Notes: generated by a model not told the origin, from the letters alone. Positions 1 through 52,397 are shown, counted from the first letter of the stretch. The stretch is 64,000 nucleotides of DNA from Vanilla planifolia (GCA_023846275.1 CM043870.1:1735527-1799526); one strand, 5' to 3'. Numbers and translations are program-made.

Positions 1-21
1 AAAGATATCAAGAAAACAAAC

Positions 22-17750
<17,729 letters not shown>

Positions 17751-17852
17751 ACCGAAACGACCCCGACACCCCCGATCTAGGGCTTCACGCGCAGGGATGT
17801 CCCCAGGAACCGGCAGCGACTAGCCATGAAAATCCCAAAGAGAGATAGAGAA

Positions 17853-17887
<35 letters not shown>

Positions 17888-17890
17888 AGA
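17751..17890 (-). promoter_or_regulatory. 5' leader / proximal promoter of the BAGP1-like gene with CT/GA microsatellite
   Basis: Directly upstream of the inferred ATG at 17750. Positions 17840-17888 form an almost pure GA run on the plus strand, which is CT on the transcribed strand. CT-rich tracts are common in plant 5' leaders and core promoters. The transcription start was not located. Confidence 0.45.
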
Positions 17891-20383
17891 AACATTGGGT
17901 CAAACAGAACGAGTTAGTTGAACGAAGCGGCAAATACGGTAACGATAGACCGGAGACGACAAATACGAAATGCCGCACGGCGTGGATTCTAAAGACAAAA
18001 TTGCACGGGGACCATTAATTTCCCATAAAATTACAACTTTATTTATTAATTACAAATATATCTATTTGTCTGCAGCACGCATTTGGAACGTGATTGGGAG
18101 TTCCTGGCGTTTTGCTCAGGCTGCCCGTTTGATGCGCGCGTTTCAAACTCACTCACGCCACTGCTGCTTTACCTCTTTAATTCATTCCCACCAACCACAA
18201 ACGTGACATCTATATTCTACCTTTATGAAAACACATTAATGGAATGCATTCAAGTTATTGTATCCTATAATGTATTTATATTCATATATGATACTTAATA
18301 TATTATCCTAATGATATGATCATAGGTTCATGTTGGTCAAATCAAGTTTATTTGTATAATTTTTTTGATCACTTGGATTGCATTACACGTTCAAATATTA
18401 GCATGGGATGATTGATCACTATAATATAATCTAAGATTTAGCGATCAACACCATAATAGATAATTATGATGATACAAACCACCTATACGATTTAACTTCT
18501 ATCTCGCAGTGAATGACAAATGTTGCATAACTACTCTTCATTCCTATCCTTATGCAAGCTTGTGAACTTGGCTAATTGAGAAGCTTGTCATGCATGTTTT
18601 CCATGTTTGGAGAAGGTGAGTAACACTTCGTCACCTCTTTTATGATGTGACATTTGGAGAACTCAAAGTTTAATTCAAAAACCAAGCATTGAATGCTTGG
18701 GGTAAGATTTGGTTCTTGCTTGTTGAGGTAAAATAAGCTCTTAATTGCCTTGCTTACCCATGTAAAACTCCCTTCTTAGTTGTTCACATTGCGTGGCCAA
18801 GAAATATTGCATGATTGCTCATATCATCTTCATTTCTAACCCTATATAAAGCTCATACTCGTGAAAAACAAGTATAATGTTTAAATGATTGAAATAGATG
18901 TCATCCATGTTTAAAGAAGTTGAGAGTCATTTACTCTCTTCTTTTTGGTGAACTAATTTGGCCCCATGAGTATGCAAAACTCTAACTTGGTTTCATGGTT
19001 GAATACATTTTACAAAAAAAACATTCAAGTTTATGCATTTGTGTGGATGTATTTTAGATAATGATGAATATGTTACAAAAAACACACTAAATTATTGTAG
19101 ATGTCACAAGTTACATTTGATGTATGGATGACTAGTAAAATTTGTTGGATATGTTGCAAGAAAACATATTAGAAGCAACGTCATATTATGAAGGAAAGCA
19201 AACAAAGAAGAGTTTTATTATTAAAATCATGAGTATGAAAATAATTAATGCACAAAATAAAAAAATGATTGCGTACATGCAAATCAAAAATACACAAATT
19301 GCAAGATATACATTTTGGCAAGTATGAATAGAAGGAAAATTTGAAATAAAATGTGTTTCTCCTAAGTATGAACAATATTCAATTAATTGTTTCAGTTCAG
19401 CCTTAAAAAAACTTAGTCTGATAATTGATGGAAAATATGGAATTTTTTATCTTTGACTTTCTTGGTTTCTTCCCCAAAAACAAATTGACCAAAAACATGA
19501 ACTACCATGTCTAATCTTATTTTCAGTTTGATTTTGTAGTGTTTGTATATAATCTAAACTAGAATCCAATTTTTGAACCCTAGATTTGATATAGTAACCA
19601 AAATCTAAATTAAAAATATAATTTTCAATTAAGTTAATTTTTCACAAAGTTTGGAATTTCAGCTTGATTTCATTTTTGATCAATTTGGTTTGATATCTAG
19701 TTTTGTTTAATCAAAAACTGATCAATTCGGATAATTCATTTAGTAAATCAATTGAACTAGTTGAATGCTCACCCCTTGTTTCTCCAATATCCAAACACAT
19801 CTAGCTCGAAACTTGTGTTTTGTTTTCATCATGACGACATACGGTAAATCCGACTACTTGAGGGATAACAACAGACAACCAGGATAGAGCAATCAACTGA
19901 TTTTTGTGATTGAATAACTTTCATGTTTTGAGATGAGATGACAAAATTCTAGGGTAGTCACCAAAGGGCTACCCAAGGTAAGTGATGACCCTGACCTATT
20001 GAATGATATATATCTCACCAAAATCTGAATTTTTCTTCTGCTATATTTCTGTCTATTGGTTGATATTCAATTCTATCTGTTCCCTAGGATGCTTGGCATG
20101 TTCAATAATGAAAACAATCAAAACTTGCTCTTGAAGAAAGGATTGAAACCTACACCTTGTTACAAATTTTGCATACATATCTATGGAAAATGCTACAAAA
20201 AATCATGAACAAACAAATTTAATGCAAGTTCTAAGACTATCATCTTTCCATGTTAAGGAAATTACCTCAAACTTAAGATCACCAATCTTAAAAGGAGCAT
20301 CTTTCCATCTTCATCTGGTATGTAGAATGATTTGATGAGTGATGGCAATTGTAATGTTCTTGGTGTTCACCGCCGTCAAACTC
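17891..20383. other. Intergenic spacer, no gene recognised
   Basis: AT-rich sequence between the BAGP1-like promoter and the 3' end of the PPR gene. Open frames here are short, lack recognisable domains and have no codon bias. The 3' UTR of the PPR gene presumably occupies the part just below 20384, but no clear polyadenylation motif was assigned. Confidence 0.6.
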
Positions 20384-21928
20384 CTATGCCTCAAGCATGA
20401 CAAGAAATGTATTACTAATCAGAGCAAGCATCATGTAAATCTCCGTGATATCGGGGTGTGCTTGGTCTCCCATTGCAAACTCGTTAACAACTCCATCAAC
20501 TTCAACCAGGCTCAAACCAGGGCTTTTGTCAATACCTTTCTGCTTCATAATCTTCCTAATCTTCAATGCCTCATCCCATTGGCAAACATCTGCATGCATG
20601 TTCGACAACAGAACGAAGCTTCCTCCATGGCTGGGCTCCAACTGCACCAATTGTCTGCTCGCTCTCTCACCAACCTGCCAATTGTTGTGAACTCTACAAG
20701 CCCCAAGTAGAGTTCTGAACAAGATGGCATTTGGATTCAAAGGTAGCATTCGAACCACCTCCTCAGCTTCTTCAATCTTTCCAGCTCGTCCCAGAAGGTC
20801 AACCAAGCACACGAAATGCTCAACCTTGGGCTTTATGCCGAATTCCAATTCCATGGTAGCAAAACACTGAAGGCCCTCTTCAACACGCCCTGCATGCGCG
20901 CAGGCAGAAATGACCACAACGAAGGTCACGTCATCAGGAGGAAGCCCCTCAGCCTGCATTTCCTCGAACAGAGAAAGGGCGCCAGGACCTTGCCCATGCG
21001 TGGCAAGCCCCCCTATCATGGCGTTATAGCAGAACGTGTCCTTCTCTTTCAGCGGCAATGCAATAAACACTTGGTGAGCCAGATCCAAGCGCCCGCATTT
21101 GGAGTACATCTCAATCAGAGCAGCACACACGAAGCGGTTGAGCGTAAGGCCTCTCCTCCTCTCGACGTAAGCGTGTGCCCAAATGCCCTGACCGAGAGCG
21201 CCCAGATTGCCGCAGGCGCTGATAATAGCTACAAGCGTGATCTCGTTGGGCAACGCCGCCGAATGGAAAAGCTGCAACCTTCGGAAGAGAGAAAGGGCCT
21301 CCTCTGCCGAGGAGCAGTCGTCACTGGAGTGGCGGGCATAGGCAGAAAGAACGGCATTCCAGGCGGCTAGGTCGGGGCATGGGATGAGATCGAAGAGGTG
21401 CCGGCAGGCCTCCTGGCGATCAAGTCGGGAGTGAAGAATGAGGAGTGAGGTGAGGACGAAGTGGTCGAGAGGTAAAGGAAGAAGTTTGAGGAGATGCGCA
21501 TGGAGAGAAAGGCCGATGCGAAGGAAGAGAGGGGAAGAAGAACAAGCCTTAAGAAGGGAGGGGTAGGTATGGGGGTTGGGAGAAGTGGTGGTGGGATGGA
21601 GGGGGAGGAGGGAGTAGAGCGATAGCGCTAGATGAAGGTGACCAGCGGAGGCGAGGGAGGAGGTGAGGGTGTTGGAGAGGAAGGTGGACGGGGGACGGGG
21701 AGAGTAGAGAAGGAGGGAACAGGAGTACGAAGCGCCGCCGTCTAGGGAGGCGGACAGAGGGGGAAGAGAGGAGAGGAGGAGCAGGCGGCTGAAGGGTTGG
21801 GAGTGGAGAGCAAGGCCGGTCGTCAGGAAGATGGCGTGCAATTGCTTGAAGCCACGCGGGCTTTTGGGCGGCTTGCTTTCCGAGAGAAGGAGAAGTCCTC
21901 GCCGCCATTCGACGGCCGATTTGCTCAT
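20384..21928 (-). CDS. PLS-class (E-type) pentatricopeptide repeat protein
   Basis: A single-exon frame of 514 residues from the ATG at 21928. The frame stays open 13 codons upstream but has no earlier ATG. PPR motifs run from about residue 30 to 400, with typical signatures such as LFDLIPCPDLAAWNAVLSAY, ALIEMYSKCGRLDLAHQVF, YNAMIGGLATHG and FVCLVDLLGRAGKIEEAEEV. E-motif sequence follows (FRTLLGACRVHNN, SFVLLSNMHAD, KSPGLSLVEVDG). The family binds organellar RNA and acts in editing, splicing or stability. The hydrophobic and basic N-terminus fits a mitochondrial or plastid transit region. It looks closest to At5g43790-like proteins (from memory). The C-terminus ends soon after the HPDITEIY segment without a DYW domain, and its last 13 residues do not match the family. 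Exons are GC-rich relative to flanks. Confidence 0.9.
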   Translation of the reverse strand: MSKSAVEWRRGLLLLSESKPPKSPRGFKQLHAIFLTTGLALHSQPFSRLLLLSSLPPLSASLDGGASYSCSLLLYSPRPPSTFLSNTLTSSLASAGHLHLALSLYSLLPLHPTTTSPNPHTYPSLLKACSSSPLFLRIGLSLHAHLLKLLPLPLDHFVLTSLLILHSRLDRQEACRHLFDLIPCPDLAAWNAVLSAYARHSSDDCSSAEEALSLFRRLQLFHSAALPNEITLVAIISACGNLGALGQGIWAHAYVERRRGLTLNRFVCAALIEMYSKCGRLDLAHQVFIALPLKEKDTFCYNAMIGGLATHGQGPGALSLFEEMQAEGLPPDDVTFVVVISACAHAGRVEEGLQCFATMELEFGIKPKVEHFVCLVDLLGRAGKIEEAEEVVRMLPLNPNAILFRTLLGACRVHNNWQVGERASRQLVQLEPSHGGSFVLLSNMHADVCQWDEALKIRKIMKQKGIDKSPGLSLVEVDGVVNEFAMGDQAHPDITEIYMMLALISNTFLVMLEA

Positions 21929-22275
21929 GAGACAACCATAAAACAGCAGCCCATTAAGAGAACTCAAAGTCTATGCAATACAATACACCATATTTTTAAA
22001 TAATTAATATTTAAAAAAATAATAATAAAATCTTGTAAGATTAATATATTTTTATAGTTGACCAAAAAAACGATGAAAAATAAATGGAATAATCATATCC
22101 GTTCAAGCTTTACAACAATATCAGTAAAATAATTTTTCCATTTTACAACTTTTTAATTTTTATTTTTAATAAATATTTTTACATAATTAAAAAAACTTAA
22201 ACTCCGTTATTGATAAACAAAGCAAGGATTAGACGACTCCTTCGTTTCGTCCCAAGCTTGCTTCGTCCCTATTGC
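21929..22275. promoter_or_regulatory. Probable bidirectional promoter between the PPR gene and the zf-XS-like gene
   Basis: The two genes diverge head-to-head with about 347 bp between ATG codons. The stretch is very AT-rich, in sharp contrast to the GC-rich coding sequence on both sides. No single TATA element could be chosen. Both transcription starts must lie here or in upstream leader sequence overlapping the other gene. Confidence 0.5.
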
Positions 22276-23166
22276 ATGGCTAACCGCTACAGCGCTCTCC
22301 ACCAGGAATTCCTGTGGCGGGAAGAGGTACTATACCTCCACAATCTGTGGAGACAAGGCCCCTCTGGAGCTTCACCTTCGAGACCTAAAACCAACCCTAA
22401 TTCCACCCGCAATTATCTCCGGCCGGGACCTTCCTTCAAGCCGAACAAACATTGGAATCGGCGTCATCGAAGGAAGAAGGCGGTCGTCTGGGAGAAGGAG
22501 TGGCCATGTGAGACCGATCCCAAGCTGAATTCCGGACCGGGAGTAACCGGCTGGCCGCGGCCGTTGCCGAAGCCGGTTCCCCCGGCTCCCACTGCCGAGG
22601 ACATCGCTACGGCCGCAGCTTTCTGTGCGCAGAGAAATGGTGTGGAGGCGTACAAGCTTTTCTTTTCTAGAAAGGGACGCGATGGAAGTGTCGAGGAAGG
22701 TGATGAGGGTAGTGAGCTGGAGGAGGAGGATGAAGAAGTCATGGAGGAGAGGGCTTTCAAGTTTTTCATTGACGTCTTTACGAAGGACGACGATCTCAGG
22801 AAATGCTACGAGCTAAACTCTCACAAGGGTGAGTTTTTGTGCTTGGTGTGCCGGGCGAGCGGGTTGAAGAAGGAGAGGACGTATGGTCGCTGTGCTGATC
22901 TAGTGCAGCATTGTAGCAGCTTGGCCAAGACACGGCGCAGAGGTGCTCATCGCGGTCTAGCAAGAGCTATATGTAGGGTTGTGGGATGGAATTTCAGCAG
23001 GCTTCCGATGTTTGTTTTGGACACCGAGGACACTCTGGGCCAGGCTTTGGCTAGAGATTCCTGTCAAGAGAAGGTGATGCCTATGTTCTTCTCAAGTTTA
23101 CTTATGAAACATGTCTCCTATAAATTGTTGCTTGGTGTTTATCGAAACTTGAAAATTATCTGTTAG
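22276..23166 (+). CDS. Uncharacterised plant protein with zf-XS-like Cys/His region
   Basis: The frame opens 22 codons upstream at 22210, but that start codon is TTG. The first ATG is at 22276 (MANRYSALHQEF), giving 296 residues. The order is a basic Pro/Arg-rich N-terminus to about residue 90, a Pro/Ala-rich stretch, an acidic run near 160-175 (EEGDEGSELEEEDEE), then a conserved-looking part. That part has FLCLVC (Cys-x2-Cys) followed by LVQHC and GAHRGLARAICRVVGW. The C2...H...H spacing resembles the zf-XS finger seen next to XS domains in RNA-silencing proteins, but no XS domain is visible, so this is only a resemblance. A good donor (GAGAAG|GTGATG, 23069-23080) lies near the end, so the last 29 residues may be intron read-through and the true C-terminus may lie in a downstream exon. 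Function unknown. Confidence 0.72.
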   Translation: MANRYSALHQEFLWREEVLYLHNLWRQGPSGASPSRPKTNPNSTRNYLRPGPSFKPNKHWNRRHRRKKAVVWEKEWPCETDPKLNSGPGVTGWPRPLPKPVPPAPTAEDIATAAAFCAQRNGVEAYKLFFSRKGRDGSVEEGDEGSELEEEDEEVMEERAFKFFIDVFTKDDDLRKCYELNSHKGEFLCLVCRASGLKKERTYGRCADLVQHCSSLAKTRRRGAHRGLARAICRVVGWNFSRLPMFVLDTEDTLGQALARDSCQEKVMPMFFSSLLMKHVSYKLLLGVYRNLKIIC

Positions 23167-23538
23167 CTTCTGATAGATCATCTTTTACCCCTTTCACCCA
23201 CATAAAACTGTTCCTTTGGTGCTCTTCTCTAACTTCTACGCGTTTTTTTTTTTTTTTTCTTCATCTTTTCTCGCATTTCTACGAAGTGCATTTATCTTTA
23301 GTGGTACTGATCATGTACTAATTTATTCAATATGCTTGTTCTTGATAGTGCTCATGTTTTCATTTCTTCTCTCCTCACTAGTAATTTAGGAACTTGTTTT
23401 TGGATGACTCTGCAGTGTTTAATTGGAATTTCCCTTAGGTGACCTACTAAACTTACCTTAATCTTGAAATTGGGCATTATATGTGATTGGTTGCTGCAAG
23501 CTGCAAGAGATAGCACCCATTTCTGAAAGGGGCTTGTT

Positions 23539-24403
23539 GAAAATTAGTGTAGATTTAAAATAGCTGCCTGATGGACTTCTTGGAAGATACAGCGATGCAT
23601 ACCATATCAAGTCCATTGCAGAGCCTTTTTTGTACTCTCAGACCCAACATTGGGAAACAACTCTTGACATCCTTCTTCATTGTGAGCTTTTAAAATATAT
23701 CTTTCGCTATTGCAGTTGCCTTTTCCCTCCTTAACTAGCTAGTTAACTCACAAATGCAACTTGTCTAAAGTGTCCCATCTTGTTAAACCCTACGGTATGC
23801 ACATCCATGATTCAAAGATGGTTTGCATAGTTTTTTACAACACCATAGTGGTGATTAAGTACGAACGGGTATTATTGTAAGAATTGCATATACTTAGCGT
23901 GCTTTGCACTCTTATGGGTGTTTCCTGAAAATTAGTGTAGATTTAATTTTGCCTCATGGACTTCATGGAAGATATAGAGATGTATACCATAAAAGTCCAT
24001 TGCAGAGCATTTTGTCTACTCTCATACCAACATTGGCAAAATAACCCTCTTGGCATCCTTTTCTTTTTGAGCCTATAAAATATATCTTTCACTTCATGAA
24101 GTTGTTTTCTCCCTCCTTAACTAGCTAGTTCACTCACGATGCAACTTGTCAACAACAAACAATCTCTTAGAGGACAGGCAATTGTCTTTGAATAAATATC
24201 TATACTCAAGAATATAATTGGGTTTCCTAGCTATATGGTCCCCAGCAATATAGGGTAGATTTCTCTAAAATTTGAATCTAAAGATGTTAGTAGCCATCTT
24301 GTTAAACCCTATGGCATGCACAGTTATTTACAACACCATGGTGCTGATTAAGTTCGAATGAGTATTATTGCAAGATTTGCACATACCTAGTGTACTTTGC
24401 ACT
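23539..24403. repeat. Imperfect tandem duplication, period about 388 bp
   Basis: Copy 1 starts at 23539 and copy 2 at 23927, both opening with GAAAATTAGTGTAGATTT. Shared landmarks in the same order are GTCCATTGCAGAGC, CTCCTTAACTAGCTAGTT, CCATCTTGTTAAACCCTA and ACTTTGCACT. Copy 2 has about 140 extra bases (24151-24292), and copy 1 has about 26 bases missing from copy 2 near 23810. Confidence 0.8.
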
Positions 24404-27400
24404 AAACTTTTTCTGTGCACTGAGTTATTTCAATGACTGATGATTGCGATAGATAATGTACTCAAGGCCAAATGGGATCTTTCATCAACTTGTGTCAGCC
24501 CATCAACCATGTTATGAAGCCTGATACAAAAAATGCTTCTCAAGTGATTAGATGGAGACAAGATTCAAGTAGGAACTCTGGGCCTAAGCAATCTTGTCAA
24601 AGTGGAGTTGTCTAGTTGGATTCAATTACATCTTGAAGATTCCAAAAGGAGTTGGTCTCATGGACGGATGTTGAGACTATTGCTGGAGTCAGAGCCCCCT
24701 TTGGGGTGACTTTCTGAAGTTCTCGGCCGAGCTAGCAAACTAGATTTCTTTTTCTTCGGGTTATAGGTTCAGGCAAAATAGGTAAGAAAGAAGTTTCATG
24801 GTGACAGTCAATGCATTGAAAAACTCAATGCCTGTATTGCAAAGAAAAACACCCATTCATTCGTAGAGTATCTGTGCTAAGCCTCATTTAATTTCTAGAT
24901 AAAGTATGGGATGGGCTAGCCCTTTTGGTTTAGTACTGTAATACCAACCCCTGAGGCATCTCATGCTATCTCAAAAAATTTGTAAAATCTATTAGCTTAA
25001 GCACAAGAACTTTGGTTAACTTAGCTATGATATGTTCAACAGCTTGTGTTATAGCACTTGTTTATTTAAATTCTATTTTTCGATGGGAATAACTAATGTT
25101 CTCTTAACATTTTTAATATTATTTTAGGAGGTGAAAGATGACTTTTTTAACTTTCTTTTTTTTTTGCAAATTTTTTTTTATTTCAGAATGTGATCAACCA
25201 AACATCTGAGCATGTTTCTAAACTCGGGTCTGCAAAAAATGTGATTTTTAAATCACACACCAAACCTGTCCTTAGGCTTCCCTAAAATATTTCTAGATCT
25301 TTAAAGCCATATTTTACAAAAGCATGTCACAAGCTCTTAGGTTTTGATTAATACAAAGGTAAAAAGCTTGGTGACAAGGCTAAGCCTTGGCACGCGGAAT
25401 CTAAAAGCATTGTCCAATTATTAGATGTATGGCCAAATATAGCTACTGTTAAGATTGTTAACGCTTTGATCTTAAATCTTTGGCTTTAGATTGAAACAAA
25501 GTTTATCAGTCTGACCTCAATCTAATCCAAGCTTTGAGTAGAAAGGATTTATTCCAAATTTGATCAAAGCTAAACTTTGACTTCTTGGTTATCAGTTGGA
25601 GTTTGATCTGATCTAAAGTTGGCCGAACTTTTAATGAATTCTATTAATTTTCAATTTCTTCGTCTCGACATAAATAATTTTACAAATTCAATGATGTACG
25701 TGAATGTGATCTATTGTAAATCGCTAAATTCTTTGCTTTTTAGATACAGGCTAGCTACTTTGGTCCTATACTAGTATGGCTAAATTTCTTAGTGACATTT
25801 TGATCTGAGTCAATCTTTGTCAATAAATGATTATTGCACTTCAGTTTGAGATTGATTTGTATCCAAGACCAATCTAATTTTTAAATAATGTTTAATTCTT
25901 TAGCTTATTTAAAAACCTTAGCTGTTAGGGACATTTGAGTAGAGATATGGTTTTGCTGCATGATGGAACTGATTGAAGGATGTCAAGCCTTTAAATGGGC
26001 TATTTTTTTTTCTTCTTCCGTAGGTGGAACTTGGATATGACAACATACTCTGTTCGATAACCCTTTTTTTGGTGCTGTTAACTCATTCATCAACAAGTTA
26101 GTTTGTCCTGTGCTAATGTAGCTTCTTTGTTATTGGTAAATCTCTTTTATCATTCAGTACTTAAAGAGATGGTCACCACTACTTTGTTTCATGCGAATTT
26201 CCAATTTATGGAATTATGAATGGTAAAATTGCTATTTTATCTTATGGTATATGATTGAATGTAATTATTCCATAAAATGGTTTTGATAGTTATATTTCAA
26301 TGATGGTCCATTTGAGAGCAAGAAAGAGAGATGGAGACTAGAAAGAGCAGTCTTCCTTTTATGATGAAACCAAACTATTTGATTTGGAGAATCCTCTGGA
26401 TTTTAATGTTCATGCTGATGTTCAAATTCATCTAACTACATGTGGAATTGTATAAATTTCATCATTTTGATTTAAAAATTCAAGTAACCAAAGGGCCCTA
26501 AACTGAATTCAGAAGCCAGGCAATGATCATTTGAACTATCTTCTTCTTCTATATTGCTGGAAAAGAAATCTTCTCATTGAACTGAATGATATTTATTTTC
26601 TTTTGTTTTGTTTTACTAGAAGAAGAAAGCTGAAAGAACTGCATGAGGTTGAATAAACTCAGAATGAAGGATAGGTTAATATGAGTCACAAGCATGATTT
26701 GCTTGCCTCTCCATATGTTGATAATTCTTCCCTTTTGTTTCATATCAGGAAGTACATTTGTGTGACAATCTTTGGGATTTTACTGCTTCTTACAGCTTTA
26801 GCTGTTGCTGCAGTTGAAATAGTTTAGAAACTGATAGTGCGTTTGGTTTAATTGTGATTACTGAACTATGTTAGGAAATTTACTTTGATATGTTATAAAT
26901 TTATTGTCTAATTTCATTCACATGATATTCTGGTTTTGCTCTTGCATTTTAAAATTGTATGTTTGAATTTCTTTGCTTCTAGATACACAATGAATGAAAT
27001 CGTGGTCGATTTTGTTTGTTTGGTTCATGGTGTTATAATTTCTCATTAGTATGTAGAATTGGTAACAATTCAATTTCGAATCAATTATTTCTTTGTGTAA
27101 GGTTGCTTTGGGAATGTTTGATTTGAACTTAATTTGATCTAAGTTTTAGATAATAGGTTTTATTCAATCTCAAATTAAGTTAGATTTGTCTTATTGATTA
27201 TTAATTTGAGTTTGGTTCAAATAAAAAATGATTTGATTATAGATAAACAAACGTATAGGAACGTATGCACGTACACTTGCATATATATTCAAACATATGC
27301 ACTCATGTACGAACATAAACATGTATCCCTATCACATACTTGTATATGCATGTGAATTTATACACAACATCCACATGCACATTCACATCTTTTCATGCAT

Positions 27401-27779
27401 CTAGGACATGGTCATTTTATGGTAAAGCATGTTATTAATTTATCATTTATGAAATATATTTTTAATTTATTCATGATTTTTTATATTCATAAATAACACC
27501 TATGAAGGTAGTAAAAGATAAAACCGGAACCACTCTTGCTTCTATTTGATAAAATGGTCACTTAGTGGATTTTGTTAACAACATCAAGCTTTTAGAGTTT
27601 TGTCTTAATGTTGTTATTATTGTAAGTTAGTTGTCTTCCTCTTTGCTGGAAAAGCCATAATTTTTTATATGTTGTTGATATATCTTTCCTCTCTTTGGTT
27701 TGAGAGAATTTGAAAAACCTTTTTGGTGATGAGGATTTGATTTGGGGATCAATCATATAAGTTATAGAACATTAATATC

Positions 27780-28560
27780 TTCATCAAAACATCAAAACTT
27801 CAACAAGATGAGATAAAAAATCAAGAGATAATTTGAAATTAGAGAAGTTTTACCTAATTGGATCCTTTGATCCATGGAGTTGACTATATGATCTATGTTA
27901 GAACCATCAACAAAAAACCTTGTTCATTCAAGAGGTATATCAAATTGGCTAATGTCGATTATAAGATCATTTGATAGCCCATTAGGCTATTAAATTCAAA
28001 GAAGTGGACCATTCGTTGGAGTAGAACGGCTAGTAGTAGAAGCAATGGAAGTCATTCAAATCATTTGATCCATTCAATTGGATTGTCATATTCCAAGTTG
28101 AACTAATAGCTCGGTTCTATAGGAATGTTCAATCATGACCAAACATGAAATTTTAGATAAGGACTATATCAATTTGATCATAGTAGAACGAAAAACTATT
28201 TAAACACAAATTTGAATGTGAGAAGATGAATGAGATCAACTTCTAGAAGTATTGATTTTAGTTTAAACTTGAGGATTTGGAACCCTTTTAAAATTTATTA
28301 TTTTACGTCATTTTTGTACCTTTTGTTCTAAATTGAATGCCCAATTGGTGTGAATTTCTAGTATTTTTTTCACTCTATAAATAGAGATACCCTCAATGGG
28401 TGGAGGTATGTAACTAATTGTAATTATCTTTAATTTGTAAATTTGCAATTTTATTGAGATTTGTTTTTCTTGGCCATTGTTTTTGTTGGGAGTATTTCAT
28501 AATAGAGTTCATCATTTTTCTTCAACAAAATTCTTTTGTTTTATTTCATTTATTATCTTT
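27780..28560 (+). mobile_element. Probable decayed solo LTR (copia-type)
   Basis: A TATAAATAG box at 28376-28384 is followed by AGATACCCTCAATGGGTGG and a T-rich leader. It is preceded by several hundred bases with recurring CATTTGATC/CATTCAATTGG motifs. This is the layout of copia-type LTRs that have a Pol II promoter and a short leader. No internal gag-pol, terminal TG/CA or target duplication was confirmed. Confidence 0.35.
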
Positions 28561-30098
28561 GCTTGTGATATTATTAGAAGATGATTGAGAGTCACTTGAA
28601 TGTGTTCTTATGACAAAAAGAGTTTTTGTTATGGTGTTAGTATTTCAAAGAGTGGTAGAGTTTGAAATTCTTTAGTTATGAAGGACTAGTGTTTCAATAT
28701 AACCTTTATGAAGAACTTGTTCTTATTCTGTCGTTCTTTGGAGTCCATCTCTTTAAATATTGCACAGTAAAGATCTTATAAAAGAATATGCAACCTTCAA
28801 GAAAAGGGAGTTAAAAGTCCAAAATAATCAAGATAAGTGAGCAAATGCAAGTGTTATAGAACACTTCAATGATTCATATTCTGCTATTATTACTTTGATG
28901 ATTATAGTAGAGACAAGTAGAAATCAACCAATCATAAATTCAATTTAGAATATTGTATATGATTTGTCATGTAGATTATTTTTACTTAATGAGTTATATG
29001 ATAATAATTTTATTTACATAAAAATTATTGTAGAGTACAAGATAATTGGCCTTGGCATGTAGAGTTGAAAACTTATGATATCATGCTCATAACATTAATT
29101 TGTGTTAGATATGTTTAAACTATAAGAAAGAATAGGTTATTTTTTAGTGCACAATGTTATTTTTTTGAATTTGTTAAGGTCATTTGAGCTTACGAAGGTG
29201 CATTGACGACAATGAAGACTCTAAGAGTTAGTAAGCTCTATTGTTACAACATATAACTCAAAGAAATGTAGATCACAATGTGACATGTTTATAAACAATG
29301 TGTGGACTTATTAAGGAAAACTTTTAAAGAGATCAAAATAATATATCACAATGTGACATGTCAACCTTAGTATAAGATCATACCATAAAACAACATTTAA
29401 GACAAATAAAAAAAAATTTATAAGAGGTGTACTTCATTTTTCTATTATTTTCATGTTAAATTGGAATAAATACTTAAGAGATCTCTTGTTTGTACTAAAA
29501 AAGTGGAAAAAAAAAAATTAAGTTTTACTAAATTTGGGAGCTTAATAGCTTGGGCTTAAGACAAGGGTTTAAAAAAGATATATATTAGATTTTGTTATAA
29601 TATTGTTTGAAAAAATAGAGATATTGAGATTACTTTTCTATATAATATGTTTTGAAAAAATTGAAATATTGAGATTATTTTTCTATATATTAACTTATGG
29701 AAATTTTTGGTTTAAAATATCATTTATTTGTACAAATCAAATTTAATATTTTAATATTTATATATTTAAATCCATATTTTGAAAATAAAAATCGTGACAA
29801 ACATCTTAAAAACTAAATTTCTCAAGACAAATAAAATAGGAATTTATAACAGATTTTAACAAAAAAAAAATGAAAATAAGCATGCAAAATTGTTTGAAAA
29901 TTTTTTCTTAAAAAAAAAAAAACAGACTTCTATAAGAAAGGGATTTTTAAATTGGCTTTTGCTCTACACCATCGTCCACCCAACAAAGAAAGCAAACAAT
30001 CTCATAAACCTACAAACCCTAGCCAACAAAAAAAGAAGGGAAGAAACAAAAAGAGTAGAATTTAACGTACCGCTGCTCGCATCAGTTTTCAACGGAGC

Positions 30099-52397
<22,299 letters not shown>

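Larger units (their letters stand above)
23167..30098. other. Gene-free region with decayed repeats
   Basis: AT-rich sequence between the zf-XS-like gene and the 3' end of the kinase gene. It holds a large tandem duplication (23539-24403) and a probable decayed LTR (27780-28560). An ACAT-rich cryptic simple repeat lies around 27240-27390. No coding frame with domain character was seen. Confidence 0.6.

Noticed and set aside
20816-21370. 184-residue plus-strand frame opposite the PPR gene
   Set aside because: It is the antisense shadow of a long, motif-rich PPR coding frame and has no domain of its own.
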